A stretch of DNA of 64,000 bases from Pseudomonas inefficax. Lineage in GTDB: Bacteria; Pseudomonadota; Gammaproteobacteria; Pseudomonadales; Pseudomonadaceae. This document shows positions 45,139-52,846 of this stretch, one piece after another (the stretch's first letter is position 1; every line of letters begins with the position of its first letter). The stretch covers positions 62,001 through 126,000 of the forward strand of contig NZ_OPYN01000001.1 in assembly GCF_900277125.1 (NCBI RefSeq). The letters run 5' to 3'. A program made the translations under genes and the position numbers. The notes under the pieces were generated by a model, which did not search any database, had not been told where the DNA came from, and worked only from the letters and a program-made list of their open reading frames with translations.

Positions 45139-46947
45139 TCAGCCTTCGATCTCGATCAGGATCTCGCCCGGTGTCACACGGTCGCCCTTGGCTACATGAA
45201 TGGCCACGACCTTGCCAGCGATACCCGCCTGCACTTCGGTCTCCATCTTCATGGCTTCGGTGATCAACACGGCCTGGCCGGTTTTGACCATGTCGCCTTC
45301 CTTGACCAGCACATCGACGATGTTGCCTGGCATGGTGGTGCTGACATGGCCCGGGGCACTGGCCTGCTTGCGCTTGCTGCCGCCACCGCCGACGAATTCG
45401 TTGAGCGGCTCGAACACCACTTCTTCCGGCATGCCGTCGATCGACAGGTAGAAGTGACGCTTGCCTTCGGCCTTCACGCCCACACCCGTGATGTCGACAC
45501 GGTAGGTTTCGCCGTGAACGTCGATGACGAATTCGGTCGGTACACCTTCACCACTATGGGACGCCACTGCGCCCGCTTCAGGAATTGGCAGCAGGACTTC
45601 CGGGGTCAGGGTGCCGGCTTCGCGCTCTTCGAGGAACTTGCGGCCGATGTCCGGGAACATGGCGAAAGTCAGCACGTCTTCTTCGCAACGGGCCAGGGCG
45701 CCGATGTCGGCACGCAGCTTGGCCATTTCCGGCTTCAGCAGGTCGGCGGGGCGCACATCGATCACTTCTTCACTGCCGATCGCCTGACGGCGCAGCTGCT
45801 CGTTGACCACGCCCGGGGCCTTGCCGTAACCGCCTTGCAGGTACAGCTTCACCTCGTTGGTGATGGTCTTGTAGCGCTCGCCGGCCAACACGTTGAAGAA
45901 CGCCTGGGTACCGACGATCTGCGAGGTCGGGGTCACCAGCGGCGGGAAGCCGAGGTCTTCACGAACGCGTGGGATCTCAGCCAGCACTTCGTTCATGCGG
46001 TTGAGGGCGCCCTGCTCCTTGAGCTGGTTGGCCAGGTTGGAAATCATGCCGCCTGGTACCTGGTTGACCTGCACGCGGGTGTCCACGGCGGTGAACTCGC
46101 TTTCGAACTGGTGGTACTTCTTGCGCACGGCATAGAAGTACAGACCGATTTCCTGCAGCAGCTCCAGGTCCAGGCCGGTATCGAATTCGCTGCCCTTGAG
46201 CGCGGCAACCATCGACTCGGTACCCGGGTGACTGGTGCCCCAGGCGAAGCTGGAGATGGCGGTGTCGATGTGATCGGCGCCGTTCTCCACAGCCTTCAGC
46301 TGGCACATTGCGGCCAGGCCGGCAGTGTCGTGGGAGTGGATGAATACTGGCAGCGACTGCTCAGCCTTCAGCGCCTTGACCAGTTCACCGGTGGCGAACG
46401 GGGTCAGCAGGCCGGCCATGTCCTTGATCGCCACCGAGTCGCAACCCATGGCTTCCATCTGCTTGGCCTGCTTCACGAAGGCTTCGATGGTGTGCACCGG
46501 GCTGGTGGTGTAGGCGATGGTGCCTTGGGCGTGCTTGCCGGCAGCCTTGACCGCTTCAATGGCCACGCGCAGGTTACGCACATCATTCATGGCATCGAAG
46601 ATACGGAACACATCGATACCGTTGACCGCTGCCTTGGCGACGAACGCCTTGACCACGTCGTCGCTGTAATGGCGGTAGCCCAGCAGGTTCTGACCGCGCA
46701 GCAGCATTTGCAGGCGGGTATTGGGCAGGGCCGCACGCAGCTTGCGCAGGCGCTCCCACGGGTCTTCCTTGAGGAAGCGTACGCAGGCGTCGAAGGTGGC
46801 GCCACCCCAGACTTCCAGCGACCAGTAGCCGACCTTGTCGAGCTTGTCGCAGATCGGCAGCATGTCTTCGGTACGCATGCGGGTGGCCAGCAGGGACTGG
46901 TGGGCGTCGCGCAGGATCGTGTCGGTTACGTGAATTTTCTTGGACAT
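45139..46947 (-). CDS. pycB: Pyruvate carboxylase biotinylated/carboxyltransferase subunit (OadA-like)
   Basis: A 602-aa protein: N-terminal DRE-TIM carboxyltransferase domain (TDTILRDAHQSLLATRMRTEDM, metal-binding FIHSHDTAGLAAM), a PYC_OADA conserved domain, and a C-terminal biotinyl domain with the modified Lys in ITEAMKMETEV. With the biotin-carboxylase subunit encoded just upstream it makes two-subunit pyruvate carboxylase (anaplerotic oxaloacetate). No membrane beta/gamma decarboxylase genes are present, which argues against a Na+-pumping decarboxylase. ATG 46947 with GAGGAAC upstream. Confidence 0.93.
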   Translation of the reverse strand: MSKKIHVTDTILRDAHQSLLATRMRTEDMLPICDKLDKVGYWSLEVWGGATFDACVRFLKEDPWERLRKLRAALPNTRLQMLLRGQNLLGYRHYSDDVVKAFVAKAAVNGIDVFRIFDAMNDVRNLRVAIEAVKAAGKHAQGTIAYTTSPVHTIEAFVKQAKQMEAMGCDSVAIKDMAGLLTPFATGELVKALKAEQSLPVFIHSHDTAGLAAMCQLKAVENGADHIDTAISSFAWGTSHPGTESMVAALKGSEFDTGLDLELLQEIGLYFYAVRKKYHQFESEFTAVDTRVQVNQVPGGMISNLANQLKEQGALNRMNEVLAEIPRVREDLGFPPLVTPTSQIVGTQAFFNVLAGERYKTITNEVKLYLQGGYGKAPGVVNEQLRRQAIGSEEVIDVRPADLLKPEMAKLRADIGALARCEEDVLTFAMFPDIGRKFLEEREAGTLTPEVLLPIPEAGAVASHSGEGVPTEFVIDVHGETYRVDITGVGVKAEGKRHFYLSIDGMPEEVVFEPLNEFVGGGGSKRKQASAPGHVSTTMPGNIVDVLVKEGDMVKTGQAVLITEAMKMETEVQAGIAGKVVAIHVAKGDRVTPGEILIEIEG

Positions 46948-46958
46948 TATTGGGTTCC

Positions 46959-48374
46959 TCACAGGCCTGCGTGGGCGGCGATGGCGGCGGCGATGGCCAG
47001 GGCCAGCTCTTCGGGTTTGCGCTTGATCGAGTAGTTGGTCAGTTCCGGGTGGCTTTCGACGAAGCTGGTGTTGAACTGGCCGCTACGGAATTCCGGATTG
47101 CGCAGGATTTCCTGGTAGTACGCGGCAGTGGTCTTCACCCCTTGCACGCGCATGTCGTCCAGGGCCCGCAGGCCGCGGTCCATGGCTTCTTCCCAGGTCA
47201 ACGCCCACACCACCAGTTTCAGGCACATGGAGTCGTAGAACGGCGGAATGGTGTAACCGGTGTAGATCGCCGTGTCGGTACGCACACCCGGGCCGCCGGG
47301 GGCGTAGTAGCGGGTGATCTTGCCGAAGCTGGGCAGGAAGTTGTTCTTCGGGTCTTCGGCGTTGATACGGAACTGCAGCGCGTAACCGCGGTGCTGGATG
47401 TCTTCCTGCTTGACCGACAGCGGCAGGCCCGAGGCAATGCGAATCTGCTCACGGACGATGTCTATACCGGTGATTTCCTCGGTGATGGTGTGTTCCACCT
47501 GCACTCGGGTGTTCATTTCCATGAAGTACACTTCGCCATCGGCGAGCAGGAACTCCACGGTACCGGCGTTCTCGTAATTCACCGCCTTGGCCGCACGCAC
47601 CGCCAGGTCGCCGATGTAGGCGCGCTGCTCGGGGGTGAGCTGAGGGCTCGGGGCGATTTCGATGAGCTTCTGGTTGCGGCGCTGGATCGAGCAATCGCGC
47701 TCGAACAGGTGCACGACGTTGCCAAAGCTGTCACCGAGGATCTGCGCCTCGATGTGCTTGGGATTGACGATGCACTTTTCCAGGAATACTTCCGCAGAAC
47801 CAAAGGCCTTGGTAGCCTCGGAGATGACGCGCGGGAAATTCTGTTCCAGTTCTTCACGGCTGTTGCAACGGCGAATACCACGGCCGCCACCACCAGAGGT
47901 GGCCTTGAGCATGACCGGGTAACCGATGCGGTCACCTTCGCTCAGCGCTTCGTGAATATCGGCAACGTTGCCTTCGGTACCCGGGGTTACCGGTACGCCG
48001 GCGGCGATCATGGTGCGACGCGCTTCGGTCTTGTCGCCCATGCGGCGAATGACCTCGGCGGCCGGGCCGATGAACTTGATCCCGCGCTCGGCGCAGATCT
48101 CTGCCAGTTCAGCGTTTTCCGACAGGAAACCATAACCTGGGTGCAGGGCATCACAACCGGTTTCCACAGCCAGGTTCACCAGCTTGCGCGGGTTCAGGTA
48201 ACCGGCCAGCGGCTCGGCACCAATGCTATGGGCTTCGTCGGCGCGCTTGACGTGCAACGCGTGGCGGTCGGCGTCGGAATAGATCGCCACCGAGCGAATG
48301 CCCATCTCGGCGCAGGCGCGCACGATCCGAACTGCAATTTCACCTCGGTTGGCGATCAGGATTTTTTTTATCAC
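46959..48374 (-). CDS. pycA: Pyruvate carboxylase biotin-carboxylase subunit (AccC-like)
   Basis: A 471-aa ATP-grasp biotin carboxylase: KKILIANRGEIAVRI, the Gly-rich ATP loop KATSGGGGRGIRR, EKCIVNPKHIEAQ and the catalytic EMNTRVQVEHT. It starts at GTG 48374 (GTG followed by ATAAAAAAAATC) with GGGAAGA 5 nt upstream. Its stop lies 11 bp before pycB. It resembles AccC but its neighbour and length fit the Pseudomonas pycA. Confidence 0.93.
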   Translation of the reverse strand: MIKKILIANRGEIAVRIVRACAEMGIRSVAIYSDADRHALHVKRADEAHSIGAEPLAGYLNPRKLVNLAVETGCDALHPGYGFLSENAELAEICAERGIKFIGPAAEVIRRMGDKTEARRTMIAAGVPVTPGTEGNVADIHEALSEGDRIGYPVMLKATSGGGGRGIRRCNSREELEQNFPRVISEATKAFGSAEVFLEKCIVNPKHIEAQILGDSFGNVVHLFERDCSIQRRNQKLIEIAPSPQLTPEQRAYIGDLAVRAAKAVNYENAGTVEFLLADGEVYFMEMNTRVQVEHTITEEITGIDIVREQIRIASGLPLSVKQEDIQHRGYALQFRINAEDPKNNFLPSFGKITRYYAPGGPGVRTDTAIYTGYTIPPFYDSMCLKLVVWALTWEEAMDRGLRALDDMRVQGVKTTAAYYQEILRNPEFRSGQFNTSFVESHPELTNYSIKRKPEELALAIAAAIAAHAGL

Positions 48375-48491
48375 TGGAGTCTTCCCAAAGCCGTAGGAAC
48401 AGTCGAGCCGGTTCTCCCGGTCGGCGCGTGACCAGACGTTGCTGGCCAGTCGCACATTCACCCTAGCGCTCTATGTTGATAAACAAAAATC

Positions 48492-48511
48492 AATATTTGT
48501 TAGGGGCTGTA
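48492..48511. promoter_or_regulatory. Candidate PycR operator in the pycA/pycR intergenic region
   Basis: Inverted repeat AACAAA-8 nt-TTTGTT in an AT-rich part of the 189-bp divergent gap, of LysR-site geometry. A TATAGT hexamer (48534-48539) may be the -10 of pycR. Confidence 0.5.
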
Positions 48512-48563
48512 TTAGCAAAAGCTTATAGTGCGGTAACAAGGTGTTGCCGAAGGGCGGATAAAA

Positions 48564-49526
48564 ATGCGTAAGTCCTTGATGCGTATGACGTTGCGTCAAT
48601 TGCAGATCTTCAACGAGGTATGCGATTTACGTTCTTACAGCCGGGCGGCGGAAGAGATGGCCCTGACGCAACCCGCCGTTAGTCTACAGATCCGCCAGCT
48701 CGAAGAGCTGATCGGCCAGCCGCTGTTCGAGTACGTGGGCAAGAAGCTCTACCTGACCGAAGCTGCCGAGGCCCTGCAACGCGCCAGCCACGATATCTTC
48801 GGGCGCCTGGAGAGCCTGGACATGCAGTTGTCGGACATGCAGGGCTCATTGCAGGGGCAGTTGAAGCTGGCGATCGAGTCCAGCGCCAAGTACTTCGTGC
48901 CACACCTGTTCGCTGCCTTCAAGCAGCGTCACCCGGAGGTCAACCTGACCCTGACCGTGGTCAATCGCGCCCAAGCCATCCGCCGCCTGTCGGACAACCG
49001 CGACGACCTGATCATCATGTCCATGGTGCCGCAGGATATGGGCCTGGAGTTTCTGCCGTTCCTCAACAACCCGATCATCGCGGTGGCGCCGCCCGAGCAC
49101 CCGCTTTGCAAGCTGGAACAACTGCGCCTGCAGGACCTTGAGCCTCATACCCTGCTGGTTCGCGAACAAGGTTCGGGCACACGCAAGGCTTGTGAGGAAT
49201 ACTTCAAGGACAAGCGCGTGCATTTCACGCAGACCCTGGAGGTGGCCTCGGCCGACGCCCAGCGAGAGTGCGTGATCGCCGGCCTGGGCATTGCCCTGCT
49301 GACCCGCCATGCGGTTAACCTGGAGCTGGCCACCGGTGTGTTGAGGGAGCTGCCCGTTGAAGAACTGCCGCTGTACCGCAGCTGGTGCGTGGTGCAGTCC
49401 AAGGCCAAACGGCAGTCGCCGGTGGCCTTGGCTTTCCTGGCGTTCATTCGCAGCGAACGTGCGTTGATCAGCGCGCTGGTTGAGCGTTTTTCGGGGAAGC
49501 CGCTGCCGACGCCTGCCAGACCGTGA
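48564..49526 (+). CDS. pycR: LysR-family regulator of pyruvate carboxylase (PycR-like)
   Basis: A 320-aa LysR regulator with HTH (YSRAAEEMALTQPAVSLQIRQLE) and substrate domain. It is divergent from pycA; the Pseudomonas homologue at this locus is described as PycR, which affects pyc expression and virulence in P. aeruginosa. The first ATG (48564) is used; ATG 48579 or 48585 would shorten it by a few residues. The 3' end overlaps the convergent small gene by 59 bp. Confidence 0.9.
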   Translation: MRKSLMRMTLRQLQIFNEVCDLRSYSRAAEEMALTQPAVSLQIRQLEELIGQPLFEYVGKKLYLTEAAEALQRASHDIFGRLESLDMQLSDMQGSLQGQLKLAIESSAKYFVPHLFAAFKQRHPEVNLTLTVVNRAQAIRRLSDNRDDLIIMSMVPQDMGLEFLPFLNNPIIAVAPPEHPLCKLEQLRLQDLEPHTLLVREQGSGTRKACEEYFKDKRVHFTQTLEVASADAQRECVIAGLGIALLTRHAVNLELATGVLRELPVEELPLYRSWCVVQSKAKRQSPVALAFLAFIRSERALISALVERFSGKPLPTPARP

Positions 49527-49686
49527 GCTCTTGCAGCTCCGGGTAATCCACTAGCTCGCGGAGCAGTTGACGTTGGTCGCAATAGCTCTCGATCGCGCGG
49601 CGGTACTCCATGCGGCGCTGATCCTTTTCCTGCTGCTTGCGAGCCTTGGCGCTGGGTTGGTACGTACCGTCGAAGTCACGAGCCAT
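49468..49686 (-). CDS. Small basic hypothetical protein (PA3496-like)
   Basis: A 72-aa, Arg/Lys/Gln-rich protein (MARDFDGTYQPSAKARKQQE, RRMEYRRAIESYCDQRQLLREL) with helical N-terminal half and a variable C-terminus. The N-terminus resembles the PA3496 family of small Pseudomonas proteins from memory. It is preceded by GGGAGACAGGCAATGGCT-type initiation context and overlaps pycR tail to tail by 59 bp. Function unknown. Confidence 0.7.
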   Translation of the reverse strand: MARDFDGTYQPSAKARKQQEKDQRRMEYRRAIESYCDQRQLLRELVDYPELQELTVWQASAAASPKNAQPAR

Positions 49687-49782
49687 TGCCTGTCTCCCAG
49701 ATAGGATGCGGGAGTTTCAGACTGGCTTTGGCGGTTTACGGTTTGGCTGTGGAATGGTGACAAAACAGTGAAATTTATAGCA

Positions 49783-49892
49783 CCTGTGCCGGCCTCTTCG
49801 CGGGTAAACCCGCTCCCACAAGTGCTCACCAGCCTCAAGGACGGTGCAGTACCTGTGGGAGCGGGTTTACCCGCGAAAGGGCCGGCACAGGC
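49783..49892. repeat. Paired REP element (family A)
   Basis: CCTGTGCCGGCCTCTTCGCG ... CGCGAAAGGGCCGGCACAGG, about 110-bp near-palindrome between a small minus-strand gene and the 3' end of the RpiR gene. Confidence 0.92.
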
Positions 49893-49900
49893 AATGCAGA

Positions 49901-50767
49901 TCAGTCGTCGGTAGCCTTGATCGACTTGGGCGACAAGCGCAGGCTGCGCAAGCTGCGCTTCACGCTCTTCAGGTGGTTGACCAGGCTCGGCCCGCGCGCC
50001 ATGGCCACGCCCATGGCCAGCACGTCAATCACCACCAGGTGGGCGATACGCGAGGTCAGCGGGGTGTAGATTTCGGTGTCTTCATGCACGTCGATTGCCA
50101 GGTTTACCGTCGAAAGCTCCGCCAGCGGTGTCTGGCTGGGGCACAGGGTAATCAGGTTGGCACCGCTCTCACGGACCAGATTGGCGGTGATCAACAGGTC
50201 CTTGGAACGGCCCGACTGGGAAATGCATACCGCCACATCACCCGGCTTCAGGGTCACCGCCGACATCGCCTGCATGTGCGGGTCGGAATAGGCTGCCGCA
50301 CTGAGCAGCAGGCGGAAGAACTTGTGCTGGGCATCGGCCGCCACCGCACCGGAGGCGCCAAACCCATAGAACTCCACACGCTGCGCCTGGGCCATGGCAG
50401 TCACTGCCTGCTGCAGCGCCTGCGGGTCGAGGTGCTCGCGCACCTCCATCAGGGTGTGCAGCGTGGTGTCGAAGATCTTCAGGCTGTAGTCGGCGACCGA
50501 GTCGTCTTCATGGATGGCGAACTGGCCGAAACTGGCCCCCGCAGCCAGGCTCTGCGCCAGCTTCAGCTTCAGGTCCTGAAAGCCCGAACACCCGATCGCG
50601 CGGCAGAAACGCACGATGGTCGGTTCGCTGATACCCACGCTGTGCGCCAGGTCGGCCATGGAGCTGTGCATGACGGCAGCCGGGTCGAGTAGCACGTGGT
50701 CGGCTACTTTGAGTTCCGATTTGCGCAGCAGGTGGCGCGATTGGGCGATATGTTGCAACAGATTCAC
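49901..50767 (-). CDS. RpiR-family transcriptional regulator (HexR-like)
   Basis: A 288-aa protein: N-terminal RpiR HTH (SMADLAHSVGISEPTIVRFCRAIGC) and C-terminal SIS sugar-phosphate domain (RVEFYGFGASGAVAADAQHKF, VCISQSGRSKDLL). SIS domains of this group bind keto-deoxy-phosphogluconate-type ligands. It starts at GTG 50767 (GTGAATCTGTTG). It differs in sequence from the canonical Pseudomonas HexR, which sits by the main zwf-pgl-eda operon, so I call it a paralogue. Divergent zwf is the presumed target. Confidence 0.88.
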   Translation of the reverse strand: MNLLQHIAQSRHLLRKSELKVADHVLLDPAAVMHSSMADLAHSVGISEPTIVRFCRAIGCSGFQDLKLKLAQSLAAGASFGQFAIHEDDSVADYSLKIFDTTLHTLMEVREHLDPQALQQAVTAMAQAQRVEFYGFGASGAVAADAQHKFFRLLLSAAAYSDPHMQAMSAVTLKPGDVAVCISQSGRSKDLLITANLVRESGANLITLCPSQTPLAELSTVNLAIDVHEDTEIYTPLTSRIAHLVVIDVLAMGVAMARGPSLVNHLKSVKRSLRSLRLSPKSIKATDD

Positions 50768-50811
50768 AGGCTGGACTCGGTTATGATCGGCTGGCCGGGT
50801 TGTAGCTATCT

Positions 50812-50826
50812 TGTAGTTATACTACA
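50812..50826. promoter_or_regulatory. RpiR/HexR-type operator over the zwf -10
   Basis: Perfect inverted repeat TGTAGT-TAT-ACTACA, similar to the TTGT-N8-ACAA HexR consensus, with a second TTGTAG half-site at 50800. TATACT (50818-50823) inside it could be the zwf -10, which fits repression by promoter occlusion. Confidence 0.7.
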
Positions 50827-50870
50827 TGGACGCCAACCCGCCCAGTTAAACGAACGTGGAGAGTGGTGGT

Positions 50871-52313
50871 TTGACTATTCCTTGCGACATTCTGGTCTTC
50901 GGCGGCACCGGCGATCTTGCCCTGCACAAATTGCTTCCGGCGCTCTACCACCTGTTTCGCGAGGCCCGTCTTGACCCTGCCGTGCGGATCATCGCACTGG
51001 CGCGACGCAACCTGCCACGCAATGACTATCTCAAGCTCGCCGAACGCCATTGCCGGGCCCAGATCGCCCGCAACGACTTCGACGAAGAGGTCTGGCAGCG
51101 ATTTTCCGCGCGCGTCGACTATTTCGCCATGGATGCTTCGCAAAGCGCCGACTTTGGCCGCCTGGCACGCTACCTGGGCGAGCCCGGCGGCTTGACGCGC
51201 ATCTTCTACCTGGCCACCGCCCCCAACCTGTTCGTGCCGATCGCCAAGCACCTGCACAACGCCGGCCTGGCCGACGCCGAAGCGCGCATCGTTCTGGAAA
51301 AGCCGATCGGCCACTCGTTGGAGTCGGCGACCGCCATCAACGAAGCGATCGGCGCAGTGCTTGAGGAAAACCAGGTATTTCGTATCGACCATTACCTGGG
51401 CAAGGAAACCGTGCAGAACCTCATGGCCCTGCGTTTTGCCAATGCCCTGCTGGAGCCGGTGTGGCGCAACAATCAGGTCGACCACGTGCAGATCAGCGTT
51501 TGCGAGACCCTGGGGGTAGAGAACCGCGGCGCCTACTACGACCGCGCCGGGGCGACCCGCGACATGCTGCAGAACCACTTGCTACAGCTGCTGTGCCTGG
51601 TGGCCATGGAGCCCCCCGCGCAGTTCGAGGCCGAAGCGGTGCGTGACGAGAAAGTGAAGATCCTGCGGGCCCTCAAGCCCATCACTGGTCAGGACGTTCA
51701 GGACAAGACAGTACGGGGCCAGTATGGCGCCGGGCATATCGGCGGCCAGGAAGTGCCGGCCTACTATTTCGAAAAGGACGTCGACAACGACAGCGACACC
51801 GAAACCTTCATCGCCATCGAGGCGCACATCGACAACTGGCGCTGGGCGGGCGTGCCCTTCTACCTGCGTACCGGCAAGCGCATGGCACGCCGCTCATCGC
51901 AGATCGTCATCCAGTTCAAGCCGGTGCCCCACGAGCTTTTCAATGGTGGCCAAGTCAACCAGCTGCTGATCCAGTTGCAACCGGACGAACGCATCAGCTT
52001 GCGCATGATGACCAAGAGCCCGGGCAAGGGCATGCGCCTGGAACCTGTGGACCTGGATCTGAACCTGGCCCAGGTGTTCAGCCAGACTCGCCGCTGGGAC
52101 GCCTACGAACGCCTGCTTCTGGATGTGCTTGAGGGCGACTCGACGCTGTTCATGCGCCGCGACGAAGTGGAAGCGGCCTGGGCCTGGATCGACCCGATCA
52201 TCAAGGGCTGTGAAGAGCACTTCCAGGCGCCGCGACCGTACCCGGCAGGCAGTAACGGGCCGGAGCAAGCCAACAGCCTGCTCGCCAGACACGGCAGGCA
52301 TTGGCATAGCTGA
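50871..52313 (+). CDS. zwf: Glucose-6-phosphate 1-dehydrogenase (paralogue)
   Basis: A 480-aa G6PDH: NADP-binding FGGTGDLALHKLLPALYHL, catalytic signature RIDHYLGKETVQNL, and FYLRTGKRMARRSSQIVIQF. It oxidises glucose 6-phosphate to 6-phosphogluconolactone. Start TTG 50871 is preferred: GGAGAG lies 8 nt before it, and GTG 50856 would add five residues overlapping the SD. Unlike the main zwf locus, there is no pgl, edd or eda next to it, so it is one of several zwf copies of P. putida. Confidence 0.93.
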   Translation: MTIPCDILVFGGTGDLALHKLLPALYHLFREARLDPAVRIIALARRNLPRNDYLKLAERHCRAQIARNDFDEEVWQRFSARVDYFAMDASQSADFGRLARYLGEPGGLTRIFYLATAPNLFVPIAKHLHNAGLADAEARIVLEKPIGHSLESATAINEAIGAVLEENQVFRIDHYLGKETVQNLMALRFANALLEPVWRNNQVDHVQISVCETLGVENRGAYYDRAGATRDMLQNHLLQLLCLVAMEPPAQFEAEAVRDEKVKILRALKPITGQDVQDKTVRGQYGAGHIGGQEVPAYYFEKDVDNDSDTETFIAIEAHIDNWRWAGVPFYLRTGKRMARRSSQIVIQFKPVPHELFNGGQVNQLLIQLQPDERISLRMMTKSPGKGMRLEPVDLDLNLAQVFSQTRRWDAYERLLLDVLEGDSTLFMRRDEVEAAWAWIDPIIKGCEEHFQAPRPYPAGSNGPEQANSLLARHGRHWHS

Positions 52314-52348
52314 AGCACTGCCCTGCTCCTGTGGCAGACGAATGGGCA

Positions 52349-52380
52349 GAAAGTAGCCCCAGCGCACTGGCGCTACTTTC
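52349..52380 (+). terminator. Stem-loop between zwf and the small hypothetical gene
   Basis: GAAAGTAGC...GCTACTTTC, 9-bp stem extended by CAG/CTG inside, 36 bp beyond zwf. No long T run follows, so termination may be partial or the hairpin may protect the mRNA. Confidence 0.5.
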
Positions 52381-52401
52381 AACCCGAGACAGGAACAGAC
52401 A

Positions 52402-52716
52402 ATGGCTATTATTACCAACCTCGTTGCAGTCAATGACATCGCCCACGGCAAGCAGGTGTTCAGGGTTCATGGCACCGTTACGGTCACCACCCCGGCCATC
52501 GAACCGTTGCTGGTCGAACCCAAGCTGCGCCACAGGGGTGGATGGGAAGTGCTGGAGCTTCAACTGCAAGATAGCGGCGCCATCGCGCCACAGGTGGTGA
52601 CGGAAAAAACCGTGGTTTTCGAACGTGCAGGCGGCACTGGCTGGAAAACCGTGGAGGTCATCCATGCCGGCGATTCGCAGCGCTGCGAAATTCGCACCAT
52701 CGAAGCGATTGACTGA
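52402..52716 (+). CDS. Conserved-looking hypothetical protein
   Basis: A 104-aa protein, no signal peptide or TM, alternating beta-type hydrophobic pattern (VFRVHGTVTVTTPAIEPLLV, GWEVLELQLQD, KTVVFERAGGTGWKTVEVIH). No family recognised. The SD GAGACAGGAACAGACA precedes the ATG loosely. Lies between zwf and uvrD, in the same direction as both. Confidence 0.7.
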   Translation: MAIITNLVAVNDIAHGKQVFRVHGTVTVTTPAIEPLLVEPKLRHRGGWEVLELQLQDSGAIAPQVVTEKTVVFERAGGTGWKTVEVIHAGDSQRCEIRTIEAID

Positions 52717-52788
52717 GCCGCTGCCGGCCAGGTCGCCTGAACGGCGGCCTGGCACCTGCCATCGGCTCGATGAACGGGCATGCGGCAG

Positions 52789-52840
52789 GTGAATATTCAT
52801 ACAGTAGAAGTTTGCCCCATTTCCTGCTGCGCCCTAGAAT
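52789..52840 (+). promoter_or_regulatory. uvrD promoter with upstream LexA-like box
   Basis: TTGCCC (52812-52817), 17-bp spacer, TAGAAT (52835-52840): an excellent sigma-70 promoter. The expected start (+7 from the end of the -10) falls at about 52847, the A of the uvrD ATG. GTGAATATTCATACAG (52789-52804) matches the LexA consensus CTGTATATATATACAG at 12 of 16 positions but lies upstream of the -35. Confidence 0.75.
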
Positions 52841-52846
52841 GGCCCG

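Noticed and set aside
45139..48374. Na+-translocating oxaloacetate decarboxylase
   Set aside because: Membrane beta and gamma subunit genes are absent and a biotin-carboxylase subunit is adjacent, which fits pyruvate carboxylase.
45196..48431. Long plus-strand frames opposite pycB and pycA
   Set aside because: Shadow frames of two well-identified enzymes.
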